Shown: positions 53,085 through 63,104, counted from the first letter of the stretch. The stretch is DNA of 64,000 nucleotides from an uncultured Thalassotalea sp. (GCA_947492575.1 CANLNK010000011.1:53025-117024), one strand, 5' to 3'. A program made the numbers and translations. Notes: generated by a model not told the origin, from the letters alone.

Positions 53085-54338
53085 CTAAATTCTGCTCTCT
53101 AATCTTTGATCTTTATTGCGCGTATTCTGTGTGAAAGAGCCAGTTTGTTTCTTGCCCTTACTTGCGTGGATCGCATTGATGTACTTACTCCACTGTCGCT
53201 CGCTCAAATAGCCAATGTGAATGTCAGCTTCTTGTCGTACATCATTAATCACAGCACCTTCAACGATTGTAGCGATGATGTAATCTTGGAAGTTTTTGCA
53301 GTACATATTTTTGATCTTGCGACTTCCGTTCTCTTCAAAGCTTGCCTCTAATCCTACGCTGATATCACTGTCACACTTCTCCGCTAAGATTTGTGTTACA
53401 CGGCTCACTGCTTGCGCGTGTTGACGCACGTTGGGAAGTTGAATGGTCTTCTCATAAAAAGCGAGTGCATTGTCTTGGTTTAAAAACCAAAGGTTGTAGC
53501 GGCCATCCTGACATTTCATCTCATGCTTTGTTATCGCACGTCGATTTAGGCCTGGCTTTAAACCAGAATTCACAGAATAGAAGCTTAAGCCGAAGTTATT
53601 GTTATTGTCCGTTTCAGGAAAAAAGTGACCAACAAGCGCGTCTCGTCTTGGTGCCAAAGTATTCGACTGTGGGTAATCGAAATCCGGTATCTTAGATATT
53701 TTACAGTTGTCGATTGATGAAAGCAGTAAGCCACGATCGACACTTAGTGGTACAGTGTCAATGTTAAAGTCGCCTTCTAATGCGGCGATATTTTCCATGC
53801 GAATATCGATTTGACGCTTCTCTCGGTCAACAAGGTAGTCGTCGAAATTTGAGAAGTTATGTTCCTCAGCATCCTCTTTAGCGTCGCGGTAAATATAAAG
53901 AGGCAACCCGTATTGTTGAGCTAAATTGACATCGTTTTGATAACTTTCAAAGTCTTCATAACCATAGTCTTGAGCCTCTAACAAATTCACATAATCTTGA
54001 TAGTTTGTAAGGCCTAAGTCTCTCACTTTTTTCATTTCACGTTGGTATGCTTGAAGAGGCAATCCAAAACTATCGGCTTGATTGAGCTCTGCTTGGTATT
54101 TGTCAAAAGAGCTGTAACCATATTGTTCAGCAACGGCTTGCTTTCGTTCGAATTCGGCGAAATAGTATAGTGGAATGTAGCCTAAACAACAGATGATAAA
54201 GTAAGAGAAAGCGATCGGACGATTGACTAGCTTAATTGCTTGGTTCAATTTGTTATTTAGTAGCTTGGCCACATTAATTAGCAAGTAAAATGCAATTATT
54301 GCTAAAAATATTGCAATTGATATTACCGTAACACTCAT
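53085..54338 (-). CDS. membrane protein with six 17-18-residue tandem repeats
   Basis: 417 residues, family not recognised. Two N-terminal membrane helices (about 3-22 and 43-60). Residues about 73-176 hold six units of 17-18 residues with the pattern G-[YFL]-x2-[FY]-x2-Y-x8-[AE] (for example YGYSSFDKYQAELNQADS, FGLPLQAYQREMKKVRD, YGYEDFESYQNDVNLAQQ). The rest (about 180-400) is globular with four cysteines and no known motif. Repeats of this length suggest paired helices. ATG 54338 follows AGGG by 6 bp; an in-frame TTG at 54344 overlaps this site. No operon partner. Confidence 0.7.
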   Translation of the reverse strand: MSVTVISIAIFLAIIAFYLLINVAKLLNNKLNQAIKLVNRPIAFSYFIICCLGYIPLYYFAEFERKQAVAEQYGYSSFDKYQAELNQADSFGLPLQAYQREMKKVRDLGLTNYQDYVNLLEAQDYGYEDFESYQNDVNLAQQYGLPLYIYRDAKEDAEEHNFSNFDDYLVDREKRQIDIRMENIAALEGDFNIDTVPLSVDRGLLLSSIDNCKISKIPDFDYPQSNTLAPRRDALVGHFFPETDNNNNFGLSFYSVNSGLKPGLNRRAITKHEMKCQDGRYNLWFLNQDNALAFYEKTIQLPNVRQHAQAVSRVTQILAEKCDSDISVGLEASFEENGSRKIKNMYCKNFQDYIIATIVEGAVINDVRQEADIHIGYLSERQWSKYINAIHASKGKKQTGSFTQNTRNKDQRLESRI

Positions 54339-54620
54339 CTTCAACCCTGTGATATTGCTAGGACTAATACAGCTCAGTGCTATTTCGATAGGAGAAATAA
54401 GCTAAACTACTCTGTTATTATTCTATGTCTATTAATTATGTTTGCTGAAGCCAAGGCACATAGGCTTGGCAAATGCTTTTTCATTCTTATTTTTGATTCA
54501 GCAATTGTCGATAAAATCGTTAGAATCATTAATTTACGGGTATAGTAACAATAATATACAAATTGGCAAGTCAATCACCTTTTTGTCTATATTGTATAAT
54601 TTATACTCTTTGAGCTGGGC

Positions 54621-55586
54621 TTAGCTGCCGCAAACTAAAGTTTGCTTATAGACCAAACTATCAGATAAAGCTTGATTACTTGGTAGTGGTTCATAACCAT
54701 CTAAAAAGTATATGATCTGATTACCTTTCTCAGCTAATTCAATAGCGTGCTGATAGTTAACAGCAATAGAAGAAGCCACTGCTTGCGGATATTTTTCAGC
54801 GTCGCGTCGTACATATTCTAGCAATTCAGTATTGACTTCCTGGTCGTAAAAAACAGCATCGGCAAATTGCAAGGCTTTATGGGCTGCCAAGGTTAGGTGA
54901 TCTGGGTTGCCCGTCATAGTATGAATAAAGGTAATACTTCCTGACGGTGGCAAAATTTCTTGCTTTAAATTGGCAAACAATTGTTTTTCTGCCTGTGTGA
55001 CATTTCCGTTGAGGATATTCTCCCCGATACTGCCTCTTAACGTCTGCTCCCAAAACGTACGTCTATTAGTTAGCCCTTTCACACGAGCTTTTACGTGATC
55101 CCGGAACTTAAGAGAAAAGTCTGCTAGCTTTCCATAACCTCGCGGCATAATTTTCTCGATTTGCTCCCGCAACATTCTGACCAGTATCGGAGCACTGCCA
55201 GAACTTGAAATAGCAACTATCATGGGTGAACGGTCAATTATCGATGGCGTGATGTAATTACATAGCTCTGGTTGATCGACCACATTTACTAGCAGTTTTA
55301 ACTGTGCTGCTTCTTTTTGTACTTCTGCATTAACAGTTTCATCGTCGGTAGCGGCAATGACCATGGTCATATCCGTCATATGGCCAGTTTGATAATTATG
55401 TGCTAACCACGTTAGGTTGTTCTCATTAATCAATCGTTGCACTGTAATGCCAAGTTTGGCGCTCATTACTGTAATTTGTTGAGTCGACTTTAATAGCAAC
55501 TCTATTTTTCTAGCTGCAACCTCGCCACCACCAATAACGAGTGCATTAATACCACGGGCGTCGAGAAAAATTGGAAAGTACTTCAT
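54621..55586 (-). CDS. siroheme synthase (CysG-like) with shortened, eroded methyltransferase domain
   Basis: 321 residues. Residues 1-215 are the precorrin-2 dehydrogenase/sirohydrochlorin ferrochelatase part: NAD loop NALVIGGGEVAARKIELL, the catalytic Asp in NVVDQPELCNYITPSIID, and VAISSSGSAPILVRMLREQ. The last 105 residues still align with the start of the uroporphyrinogen methyltransferase of CysG (LTLAAHKALQFADAVFYDQ, then YVRRDAEKYP), but GAGPGD has become HTMTGN and about 140 residues are missing. So the first methylation steps must come from another enzyme. It overlaps the upstream gene by one base. Confidence 0.88.
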   Translation of the reverse strand: MKYFPIFLDARGINALVIGGGEVAARKIELLLKSTQQITVMSAKLGITVQRLINENNLTWLAHNYQTGHMTDMTMVIAATDDETVNAEVQKEAAQLKLLVNVVDQPELCNYITPSIIDRSPMIVAISSSGSAPILVRMLREQIEKIMPRGYGKLADFSLKFRDHVKARVKGLTNRRTFWEQTLRGSIGENILNGNVTQAEKQLFANLKQEILPPSGSITFIHTMTGNPDHLTLAAHKALQFADAVFYDQEVNTELLEYVRRDAEKYPQAVASSIAVNYQHAIELAEKGNQIIYFLDGYEPLPSNQALSDSLVYKQTLVCGS

Positions 55587-56350
55587 CAGTCATTTAGCTG
55601 CCATTTATCGAGAATTGCCTGATATTGTCCATTTTGTTTGAGTTTTGCCAGCGCTTTTTGTAATTTTTCGATGATCTTAGTTGCGGTGCTTGGATGTGCA
55701 GCAAGGTAATAGCCTTTGCCAAAGTCTTCGAGAGGTAAAGCTAAGGCAAGTGGAAGAGAGCTCTCCCCTTTTTCTGCTTCTCGTTCTAACCATTTCAGCT
55801 CGTTGGCAAGAATAAAGTCTACTTTTTCATTCGTTAGTGCAGCCCACAAGCTGGTATAAGTTGAATTAAGCATCATGTTCTTGCCTTCGATAAATCCTCT
55901 TTCCCCTAAATATTCGTGAGCCAATCCATTGCGTGTAACACCAATTCGATAATTAAGGGCTTGTGCTAAGTTTTCTAGCTCAGGCAAAGGACGATTAGCT
56001 AATTTGATTAGGTGTACGTTTGCTTTGAATATTTCATCAACCCAAGTAAATTGTGTTTCTCGACTAGGTGTTCTGATCATGGAGAATATCAAAGTATTTG
56101 GTCTTGTTAGGGCCAGTTGGTATGAGCGAGCCCAAGGGTATATATTCACTCGACCAGATAATTCAGATTCCGCTAGCGCTAGCTCTATCAACTCTACCAT
56201 AGCGCCACTTGGTTGGCCGTTTTGATTAACCATCTGTAAAGGTGGTAATTCCTCCGTCACGATGACGACATCCTCTTGCTCAGACTTAGCTAACGCAGAG
56301 AAATGGAGAATTATGTAGAGCAGTATTGTGATAAAAATATTAACACGCAT
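55586..56350 (-). CDS. periplasmic solute-binding protein (SBP_bac_3 type)
   Basis: 254 residues with a signal peptide (about 1-21, ILHFSALA) and a bacterial solute-binding family 3 domain (VVIVTEELPPLQMVNQNGQP, SMIRTPSRETQFTWVD). No transporter permease or ATPase lies nearby, and members like this without partners are common in Alteromonadales. Its stop overlaps the start of the siroheme gene by one base (TGATG), so the two are co-translated. Ligand unknown. Confidence 0.82.
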   Translation of the reverse strand: MRVNIFITILLYIILHFSALAKSEQEDVVIVTEELPPLQMVNQNGQPSGAMVELIELALAESELSGRVNIYPWARSYQLALTRPNTLIFSMIRTPSRETQFTWVDEIFKANVHLIKLANRPLPELENLAQALNYRIGVTRNGLAHEYLGERGFIEGKNMMLNSTYTSLWAALTNEKVDFILANELKWLEREAEKGESSLPLALALPLEDFGKGYYLAAHPSTATKIIEKLQKALAKLKQNGQYQAILDKWQLND

Positions 56351-56455
56351 AGTATTTGCTTTTGGTTAAAAGGGTTGAAACAAACTCTCGTAGTTTTTAG
56401 TTGCCCAGAAATGTTAAACTTCACTATACGATGTTTTATTAGGAATACCCAGTAA

Positions 56456-57343
56456 ATGCCTTGGATTCAATTACGCTTGCAAGCAAATGAAGAAACTGCA
56501 GAAAAATATAGCGACTGGTTAAGTGCTAGTGGCGCGCAAGCGGTTACTTTTATTGACGCAAAAGACACTCCTATATATGAACCTTTGCCGGGTGATGAAG
56601 TCATTTATTGGTCGAACACGATTGTGATGGGCTTGTATGATGCTGCACATGACATGGATAAAGTCATCGGCTATTTAAAGTCTATTCATCCAGACAAAGC
56701 TGAGATGGCATATAAGCTTGAACAACTTGAAGACAAGGATTGGGAAAGAGAGTGGATGGATAATTTTCACCCGATGAAGTTTGGTGAGCGTTTGTGGATA
56801 TGTCCTAGCTGGCGTGAAGTGCCAGATAAAAATGCCGTTAATGTCATGCTCGATCCCGGGCTAGCGTTCGGTACAGGTACACATCCAACTACTGCGCTAT
56901 GTTTAACTTGGCTTGACGGACTAAACCTGCAAGGCAAAACAGTCGTTGATTTTGGTTGTGGCTCAGGCATTTTATCGTTAGCAGCTCTAAAACTAGGTGC
57001 AGAGAAAGTGATTGGTATTGATATCGACCCTCAAGCGTTACAGGCGAGTAAAGAAAATGCCAAGCGTAATGGCTGTGAAGATCGCCTTGAACTTTACCTA
57101 CCTAAAGATCAGCCAAGTCTTCAAGCAGACGTTGTTGTTGCGAATATATTGGCAGGACCGTTGAAAGAGCTTGCACCGACGATTATTGAATTTGTAGCAC
57201 CAAATGGTTTGTTAGCATTATCTGGTGTATTGGAAAACCAAGCGCCAGAATTACAGACGATTTATGGTCAATGGTGTGAGATGGACCCAATTCAAGTTCA
57301 GGACGAGTGGGTCAGGCTTTCTGGGCTTCGCAAGCAAGATTAG
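56456..57343 (+). CDS. prmA: ribosomal protein L11 methyltransferase
   Basis: 295 residues. N-terminal L11-recognition domain ([20 protein letters not shown]) and C-terminal SAM domain with [19 protein letters not shown] and [10 protein letters not shown]. It trimethylates L11. TAGGAATA precedes the ATG. A perfect 11-bp hairpin follows the gene. Confidence 0.97.
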   Translation: MPWIQLRLQANEETAEKYSDWLSASGAQAVTFIDAKDTPIYEPLPGDEVIYWSNTIVMGLYDAAHDMDKVIGYLKSIHPDKAEMAYKLEQLEDKDWEREWMDNFHPMKFGERLWICPSWREVPDKNAVNVMLDPGLAFGTGTHPTTALCLTWLDGLNLQGKTVVDFGCGSGILSLAALKLGAEKVIGIDIDPQALQASKENAKRNGCEDRLELYLPKDQPSLQADVVVANILAGPLKELAPTIIEFVAPNGLLALSGVLENQAPELQTIYGQWCEMDPIQVQDEWVRLSGLRKQD

Positions 57344-57370
57344 ACCAGTAATATGTCGGTAAAAGTCAAG

Positions 57371-57400
57371 CAGAAAATGAGTTTGCCTGCTCATTTTCTG
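57371..57400 (+). terminator. hairpin after prmA, possible terminator
   Basis: CAGAAAATGAG (57371-57381) pairs with CTCATTTTCTG (57390-57400) around an 8-nt loop, 28 bp past the prmA stop. Only scattered T follow, so strength is doubtful. Confidence 0.55.
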
Positions 57401-57408
57401 TGCCCATT

Positions 57409-57509
57409 AAAAATTAATAAAAAGTCAATATAAAAAAGTCAAAAAAAATACAAATTTGTTCAATTTATATCCTTTTCAATCCCCAAAAAAACACGTAAAC
57501 TGTGCGCCC
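57409..57509 (+). promoter_or_regulatory. dusB-fis promoter with A-tract upstream element and GC discriminator
   Basis: TTTTCA (57473-57478), 17 bp, TAAACT (57496-57501), then GTGCGCCC. From 57409 to 57465 lies a run of A-tracts like an UP element. The layout is that of growth-rate and stringent-controlled promoters such as fis in E. coli. Transcription would start near 57508. Confidence 0.6.
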
Positions 57510-57537
57510 TTTTGACCAAGAGCTCAAAAAAACAACA

Positions 57538-58506
57538 GTGAAGATAGGTGAATACCAGTTAGCTAGTAATGTAATGCTTGCCCCAATGGCAGGAATTACA
57601 GACAAGCCATTTAGACAGTTATGTTGTCAGATGGGCGCTGGTCTCGCGGTATCTGAAATGGTGTCAGCCAATCCAAAGGTTTGGAATACCGAAAAATCAA
57701 AGTTACGAATGATACACAGCGCTGAAGCGGGTATTCGTTCGGTACAGATCGCCGGTTCCGATCCAGAAGAGATGGCATTTGCAGCTCAAGTGAATGTTGA
57801 AAGCGGTGCACAAATTATTGATATCAATATGGGGTGCCCTGCAAAGAAAGTCAACAAGAAGCTAGCCGGTTCCGCGTTGCTTAAAGAGCCTTCGCAGGTT
57901 GAACAAATTGTTAAGTCAGTTGTCAACGCTGTGGATGTGCCTGTGACGTTGAAAATCAGAACAGGTTGGTGTGAAAACACAAGAAATGGGATTGAGATAG
58001 CAAAAATTGCTGAGCATAACGGCATTCAGTCGTTAGCGGTACATGGTCGAACTCGTTGCGATTTCTATAAAGGAAACGCTGAGTATCAAACCATTAAGGC
58101 AATTAAACAGGCTATTTCGATTCCGGTCGTCGCCAACGGTGATATCACTTCTGCGCAGAAAGCTAAAGAAGTGCTAGATATCACTGGAGCAGATGCCGTC
58201 ATGGTTGGTCGAGGCGCACAAGGTCGTCCTTGGATTTTTAGAGAAATTAATCACTTTCTAAAAACAGGACAACTAATGGATCCACCTTCATTGGATGAAG
58301 TTCGCTCAATATTAATTGAGCATGTAAAAGAATTGCACCAATTTTACGGTGACTTTATGGGGCTGAGAATAGCCCGTAAACATGTTTCTTGGTACATGCA
58401 AACGCATGAACAAGGTAAAGCATTTCGATCAAGTTTTAATGCACTCGAGTCAACCAGCGAGCAGCTTGAGTCATTAAACGTGTATTTTGATAACTTAACT
58501 AGATAA
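57538..58506 (+). CDS. dusB: tRNA-dihydrouridine synthase B
   Basis: 322 residues from GTG 57538, which gives the family start ([10 protein letters not shown], then [16 protein letters not shown]). NMGCPAKKV and [11 protein letters not shown] are present; the catalytic Cys is in NMGCP. FMN enzyme that reduces uridine in the tRNA D-loop. The in-frame GTG at 57502 lies inside the predicted promoter and is rejected. fis starts 13 bp after the stop, the usual operon. Confidence 0.95.
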   Translation: MKIGEYQLASNVMLAPMAGITDKPFRQLCCQMGAGLAVSEMVSANPKVWNTEKSKLRMIHSAEAGIRSVQIAGSDPEEMAFAAQVNVESGAQIIDINMGCPAKKVNKKLAGSALLKEPSQVEQIVKSVVNAVDVPVTLKIRTGWCENTRNGIEIAKIAEHNGIQSLAVHGRTRCDFYKGNAEYQTIKAIKQAISIPVVANGDITSAQKAKEVLDITGADAVMVGRGAQGRPWIFREINHFLKTGQLMDPPSLDEVRSILIEHVKELHQFYGDFMGLRIARKHVSWYMQTHEQGKAFRSSFNALESTSEQLESLNVYFDNLTR

Positions 58507-58519
58507 GAGCTTAAACTTT

Positions 58520-58816
58520 ATGTTTGAACAAAATATTTCTTCTCCATTCATTACTAACGTTACTGAAGTTCAGCAACAGCAATCAAAAGCGTCTCCACTT
58601 CGCACGCAAGCAAAAATTGCAATTAAAAACTACTTATCACAATTAAATGGTAACGACGTTGATGATATGTACGAATTAGTGCTTTCCGAAATCGAAGCGC
58701 CAATGTTAGAAGAAGTAATGCAATACACACGTGGCAACCAAACACGTGCAGCTAACTTACTAGGTATCAACCGCGGTACTTTACGTAAGAAGTTAAAGAA
58801 ATACGGCATGAACTAA
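58520..58816 (+). CDS. fis: nucleoid protein Fis
   Basis: 98 residues, exactly the E. coli length. The C-terminal half ([49 protein letters not shown]) is nearly invariant and holds the HTH. It binds DNA in growth phase and activates rRNA promoters, one of which seems to lie at the end of this window. Followed by a good terminator. Confidence 0.98.
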   Translation: MFEQNISSPFITNVTEVQQQQSKASPLRTQAKIAIKNYLSQLNGNDVDDMYELVLSEIEAPMLEEVMQYTRGNQTRAANLLGINRGTLRKKLKKYGMN

Positions 58817-58841
58817 TGCCATGCAGGCTAAGCCTGCAACC

Positions 58842-58870
58842 GAAAGCACCTTAGGGTGCTTTCTTTGTTT
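58842..58870 (+). terminator. Rho-independent terminator of dusB-fis
   Basis: GAAAGCACC (58842-58850) pairs with GGTGCTTTC (58855-58863) around TTAG, followed by TTTGTTTTT. A smaller hairpin GCAGGCT/AGCCTGC precedes it at 58823-58837. Confidence 0.85.
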
Positions 58871-59013
58871 TTAGGCTTTGAAAAACTGAACCATATAGTC
58901 AAGTTTTAAGTCGCAATACTAATCGCAGGAGCGATACTGACAAAGCAGTAATGCCATGGATATATGTCATAGGCCAGACCAAATTAATCAATAAATAGGT
59001 AATCAAAATAGCA

Positions 59014-60612
59014 ATGAATACCCCACGCCCAATCAAACGCGCACTGTTAAGTGTTTCTGATAAAACTGGTATTGTTGAATTCGCTCGCGTACTTGCGCAA
59101 AAAGGTGTTGATATCTTATCAACAGGTGGCACTGCAAAGTTACTTGCTGATAACGGCATTAACGTGACAGAAGTGTCTGACTACACAGGTCACCCAGAAA
59201 TTATGGATGGTCGTGTAAAAACGCTTCACCCTAAAGTTCATGGTGGTATTTTAGCACGTCGTGGTACCGACGAAGCGGTAATGAGTGAAAACAATATCGA
59301 CGCGATTGATATGGTTGTTGTTAACCTTTACCCATTTGCAAACACCGTAGCTAAAGAAGATTGTAGCCTTGAAGATGCGATTGAAAATATCGACATCGGT
59401 GGTCCTACAATGGTTCGTGCCGCTGCGAAAAATCACAAAGACGTTACGATTATTGTTAACGCACATGATTACGATCGTGTGTTAGCGGAAATGGACGCAA
59501 ACGAAGATTCATTAACGTACAAAACTCGTTTTGATTTAGCGATTGCTGCTTACGAGCACACTGCAAGCTACGACGGTATGATTGCTAACTACTTTGGCCA
59601 AATGCTACCTGCACATGGCGAAGAAGGTGAAGCTGATTTCGACAACAAGAAGAAATTCCCACGCACGTTCAATAGTCAATTTGTTAAAGCACAAGACTTA
59701 CGTTACGGTGAAAACTCTCATCAAGACGCGGCTTTCTATGTTGAAGCAGACCCACAAGAAGCGTCAGTTTCAACGGCAACTCAGTTGCAAGGTAAAGCAT
59801 TATCGTACAACAACATTGCAGATACAGATGCTGCATTAGAGTGCGTTAAAGAATTTGAAGAGCCAGCATGTGTTATCGTTAAGCACGCTAACCCTTGTGG
59901 TGTAGCAATCGGTGAAAGCATCATCGCTGCTTACGAAAGTGCATACACAACAGATCCTACATCAGCATTTGGTGGCATTATCGCGTTTAACCGCGAGTTA
60001 GATGCAGATACAGCCGAAGCTATTATCTCTCGTCAGTTCGTTGAAGTGATTATTGCGCCTACAGTATCAGAAGGTGCTGCACAAATCTTGGCAGCTAAAC
60101 CGAATGTACGTGTATTGAGCTGTGGCCAATGGGATACACTAACAACAGGTTTCGACTTAAAACGTGTTAATGGCGGCTTATTAATTCAAGATCGCGACCA
60201 AGGTCGTGTTAGCGACGATGAATTAAAGGTTGTAACTAAGCGTCAGCCAACTGAAGAAGAAATGCGCGACCTTAAGTTCTGCTGGAAAGTAGCGAAGTAC
60301 GTTAAATCAAACGCGATTGTTTATGTGAAAAACTCAATGACTATCGGTGTCGGCGCAGGTCAAATGAGTCGAGTATACTCTGCGAAAGTTGCAGGTATTA
60401 AGGCGGCAGATGAAAATTTAGAGGTTGCAGGCTCTGTAATGGCATCTGATGCATTCTTCCCATTCCGTGATGGTATTGATGCTGCTGCTGGAGCGGGTAT
60501 TACAGCGGTAATTCAACCGGGCGGCTCAATGCGTGATGAAGAAGTTATCGCTGCAGCCGATGAACACGGCATGGCGATGGTCTTCACGGGCATGCGTCAC
60601 TTCCGTCACTAA
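59014..60612 (+). CDS. purH: bifunctional AICAR transformylase/IMP cyclohydrolase
   Basis: 532 residues. N-terminal MGS-like cyclohydrolase domain ([18 protein letters not shown]) and C-terminal transformylase ([44 protein letters not shown]). Last two steps of IMP synthesis. purD lies 1.2 kb downstream, separated by another gene, whereas E. coli has purHD adjacent. I do not see a convincing PurR box upstream. Confidence 0.98.
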   Translation: MNTPRPIKRALLSVSDKTGIVEFARVLAQKGVDILSTGGTAKLLADNGINVTEVSDYTGHPEIMDGRVKTLHPKVHGGILARRGTDEAVMSENNIDAIDMVVVNLYPFANTVAKEDCSLEDAIENIDIGGPTMVRAAAKNHKDVTIIVNAHDYDRVLAEMDANEDSLTYKTRFDLAIAAYEHTASYDGMIANYFGQMLPAHGEEGEADFDNKKKFPRTFNSQFVKAQDLRYGENSHQDAAFYVEADPQEASVSTATQLQGKALSYNNIADTDAALECVKEFEEPACVIVKHANPCGVAIGESIIAAYESAYTTDPTSAFGGIIAFNRELDADTAEAIISRQFVEVIIAPTVSEGAAQILAAKPNVRVLSCGQWDTLTTGFDLKRVNGGLLIQDRDQGRVSDDELKVVTKRQPTEEEMRDLKFCWKVAKYVKSNAIVYVKNSMTIGVGAGQMSRVYSAKVAGIKAADENLEVAGSVMASDAFFPFRDGIDAAAGAGITAVIQPGGSMRDEEVIAAADEHGMAMVFTGMRHFRH

Positions 60613-60620
60613 TTTAGCAA

Positions 60621-60678
60621 TATCGTTAAAGGTTAGTTTGATTGAAGTAACGATATTATCTTCAAAATCAGACTAACC
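60621..60678 (+). repeat. overlapping inverted repeats after purH (alternative hairpins)
   Basis: GGTTAGT (60631-60637) with ACTAACC (60672-60678), extended inwards by TGATT/AATCA and GAAG/CTTC, makes a long imperfect stem. Within its loop lies TAACGATA (60648-60655), the exact complement of TATCGTTA (60621-60628) outside the stem. The two foldings exclude each other. No T-run follows. It lies in the 277-bp gap before the next gene, where nothing else is seen. Confidence 0.6.
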
Positions 60679-60889
60679 ATTATCAATGATGTCTAAATTA
60701 ACTTGTCGTTAGTATTGGCAATTGATTTAAAGCGATAAGCGGTGAATTCATATTCGCTAACAAAATTATCGGTTAAATTGCTACTTTCTATCGACAAGTG
60801 GCTGGCGTCTGCACTGAATCTTGTTGGGAATTCTGCTATAACTTTATCGGTTCAGTTTAAACCCACTTATATTTAGTTATGGAAGAGCA

Positions 60890-61729
60890 ATGAAAAAAAT
60901 AAAAACACTTCTTACTGCTTCGATGTTAACGATGTCATTTGCATCAGCAAACGCGTTAGCTCACGACAACCACAAACATGCAGAACAGCCAGCAAAAAAC
61001 AACTTTGCTTTAGTTAAAGCAATCGGTGGCGATCACCGCAGCGAGAAGAACAAAGCTCGCGATGTTCACCGTCACCCTAAAGAAACATTAGCTTTCTTTG
61101 GCTTCGAACCAACAATGACCGTTGTTGAAATGGCACCCGGTGGTGGTTGGTACACTGAGATCTTGGCTCCAGCGGTAAAAGGTCAAGGTACTTTCTACGG
61201 TGCTCACTACCCAGATAAAGGTGACGATAGCTACGGTAGTAAGTCACGCCGCCGTTTAGAAGAAAAAATGGCAAGCAATGAGGTATTCAGTGAGGTAAAA
61301 CTTACTGACTTTACACCGCGCCAAGCTTCAAATATTGCACCTGCCGGAACTGCAGATTTGGTATTAACTTTCCGTAACCTTCATAACTGGGGTGAGGACG
61401 GTGTACTTCAAATGTTCAAAGATGCACACAAAGCATTGAAAAAAGGTGGTGTGTTAGGTGTTGTAGAGCACAGAATGCCAGCTAGCCAAAACTTTGAAGA
61501 GAACAAGCGCAGTGGCTACTTCCCGGAGGCATTAACAATTGAACTAGCAGAAAAAGCTGGTTTTAAATTAGCGGCCTCTAGCGAAGTAAATGCAAACCCT
61601 AAAGATACTGCTGATCACCCAAGAGGTGTGTGGACATTACCACCAGTATTAGCACTTAAAGATGAAGATAAAGAAAAATACTTAGCTATCGGTGAAAGCG
61701 ATCGCATGACGCTTAAATTTGTTAAGTAA
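60890..61729 (+). CDS. secreted methyltransferase-like protein
   Basis: 279 residues with a clear signal peptide (MKKIKTLLTASMLTM start, cleavage after NALA, about residue 24), then a His-rich stretch (HDNHKHAEQ). The body is a class I SAM methyltransferase fold: VVEMAPGGGWYTEILAP (motif I), ADLVLTFRNLHNW and GGVLGVVEHR. The methyltransferase fold in an exported protein is odd, since SAM is not expected in the periplasm. Related exported proteins are found in other marine bacteria; their role is unknown. GGAAGAG precedes the ATG. Confidence 0.85.
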   Translation: MKKIKTLLTASMLTMSFASANALAHDNHKHAEQPAKNNFALVKAIGGDHRSEKNKARDVHRHPKETLAFFGFEPTMTVVEMAPGGGWYTEILAPAVKGQGTFYGAHYPDKGDDSYGSKSRRRLEEKMASNEVFSEVKLTDFTPRQASNIAPAGTADLVLTFRNLHNWGEDGVLQMFKDAHKALKKGGVLGVVEHRMPASQNFEENKRSGYFPEALTIELAEKAGFKLAASSEVNANPKDTADHPRGVWTLPPVLALKDEDKEKYLAIGESDRMTLKFVK

Positions 61730-61806
61730 GTTAAATAAACCACAAGAAAGGGCCGTTACTACATGGTAACGCTCTTTCTTATTATTTTAGTTAGGAAAAG
61801 TAATTA

Positions 61807-63093
61807 ATGAACGTATTAGTCATAGGCAGTGGTGGTCGTGAACATGCACTAGCATGGAAAGCTGCCCAATCTTCGCAAGTTGAAAAAGTATTTGTTGCAC
61901 CAGGTAATGCGGGGACAGCAACTGAAGACAAACTTGAGAATGTTGCAATCTCAGTAGGTGAAATTTCAACCTTAGTTACGTTTGCTAAAGAAAATAATAT
62001 CGAGCTAACCATTGTCGGGCCAGAGCAACCGTTAGTTGATGGTGTTGTAGACGCATTCCAAGCGGAAGGTTTAGCCATTTTTGGCCCATCAGCAAAAGCT
62101 GCACAGCTTGAGGGTTCAAAGGCATTCACTAAAGATTTCTTAGCACGTCATGATATTCCAACAGCCGCTTATGCTAATTTCACCGAAATTGAACCTGCTT
62201 TAGCTTATGTTCGTGAACAGGGCGCGCCTATTGTTGTTAAGGCTGACGGCCTAGCAGCGGGCAAAGGTGTTATTGTTGCGATGACATTAGAAGAAGCTGA
62301 AGACGCGATCAAAGATATGTTGGCAGGCAACGCGTTTGGCGATGCTGGTCACCGTGTTGTTATCGAAGAGTTTCTAACAGGTGAAGAAGCAAGTTTCATT
62401 GTAATGGTTGACGGTAAGAATGTACTACCATTTGCAACTAGCCAAGATCACAAACGTGCATACAACGAAGATAAAGGTCCAAACACAGGTGGAATGGGAG
62501 CTTACTCTCCTGCACCAGTGGTTACAGCAGAAATTCATGACCGCATAATGAATGAAGTGATCATGCCAACAGTTGAAGGTATGGCTAAAGAAGATGCACC
62601 ATACACAGGTTTCTTATATGCAGGTTTAATGATCGCTGAAGATGGCACGCCAAAAGTGATTGAATACAATTGTCGTTTTGGTGATCCTGAAACACAGCCT
62701 ATTATGATGCGCTTGCAGTCTGACCTAGTTGAGTTGTGTATTTCTGCAACCAAAGGCGAACTAGCTGGTAAAGAAATTAGCTTTGATCCTCGCGCTGCAG
62801 TAGGCGTTGTTCTAGCTGCTGGTGGATATCCTGGTAGCTACAATAAAGGTGATGTAATTTCTGGTCTAGAAACTAATACTAATGAAGCAGCTAAAACCTT
62901 CCATGCAGGTACTGCATTGAAAGGTGACCAGGTTGTTACGGCTGGTGGTCGCGTCTTATGCGCAACAGCACTAGGTCATTCAGTAACAGAAGCGCAAAAA
63001 GCCGCTTATGAATTACTGAATCAAATCTCGTGGGATAAAGTAGAGTTTAGAACGGATATTGCGTATCGTGCGATTGCTCGAGAAAACGCATAA
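61807..63093 (+). CDS. purD: phosphoribosylamine-glycine ligase
   Basis: 428 residues, ATP-grasp enzyme. VLVIGSGGREHALAWKAAQS, VKADGLAAGKGVIVAMT and YNCRFGDPETQ are typical. Second step of purine synthesis. AGGAAAAG precedes the ATG. A strong bidirectional terminator follows. Confidence 0.98.
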   Translation: MNVLVIGSGGREHALAWKAAQSSQVEKVFVAPGNAGTATEDKLENVAISVGEISTLVTFAKENNIELTIVGPEQPLVDGVVDAFQAEGLAIFGPSAKAAQLEGSKAFTKDFLARHDIPTAAYANFTEIEPALAYVREQGAPIVVKADGLAAGKGVIVAMTLEEAEDAIKDMLAGNAFGDAGHRVVIEEFLTGEEASFIVMVDGKNVLPFATSQDHKRAYNEDKGPNTGGMGAYSPAPVVTAEIHDRIMNEVIMPTVEGMAKEDAPYTGFLYAGLMIAEDGTPKVIEYNCRFGDPETQPIMMRLQSDLVELCISATKGELAGKEISFDPRAAVGVVLAAGGYPGSYNKGDVISGLETNTNEAAKTFHAGTALKGDQVVTAGGRVLCATALGHSVTEAQKAAYELLNQISWDKVEFRTDIAYRAIARENA

Positions 63094-63104
63094 GTAGCCA
63101 CAAT

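Noticed and set aside
58864..59013. PurR box before purH
   Set aside because: No convincing 16-bp ACGCAAACGTTTGCGT-like palindrome is seen.
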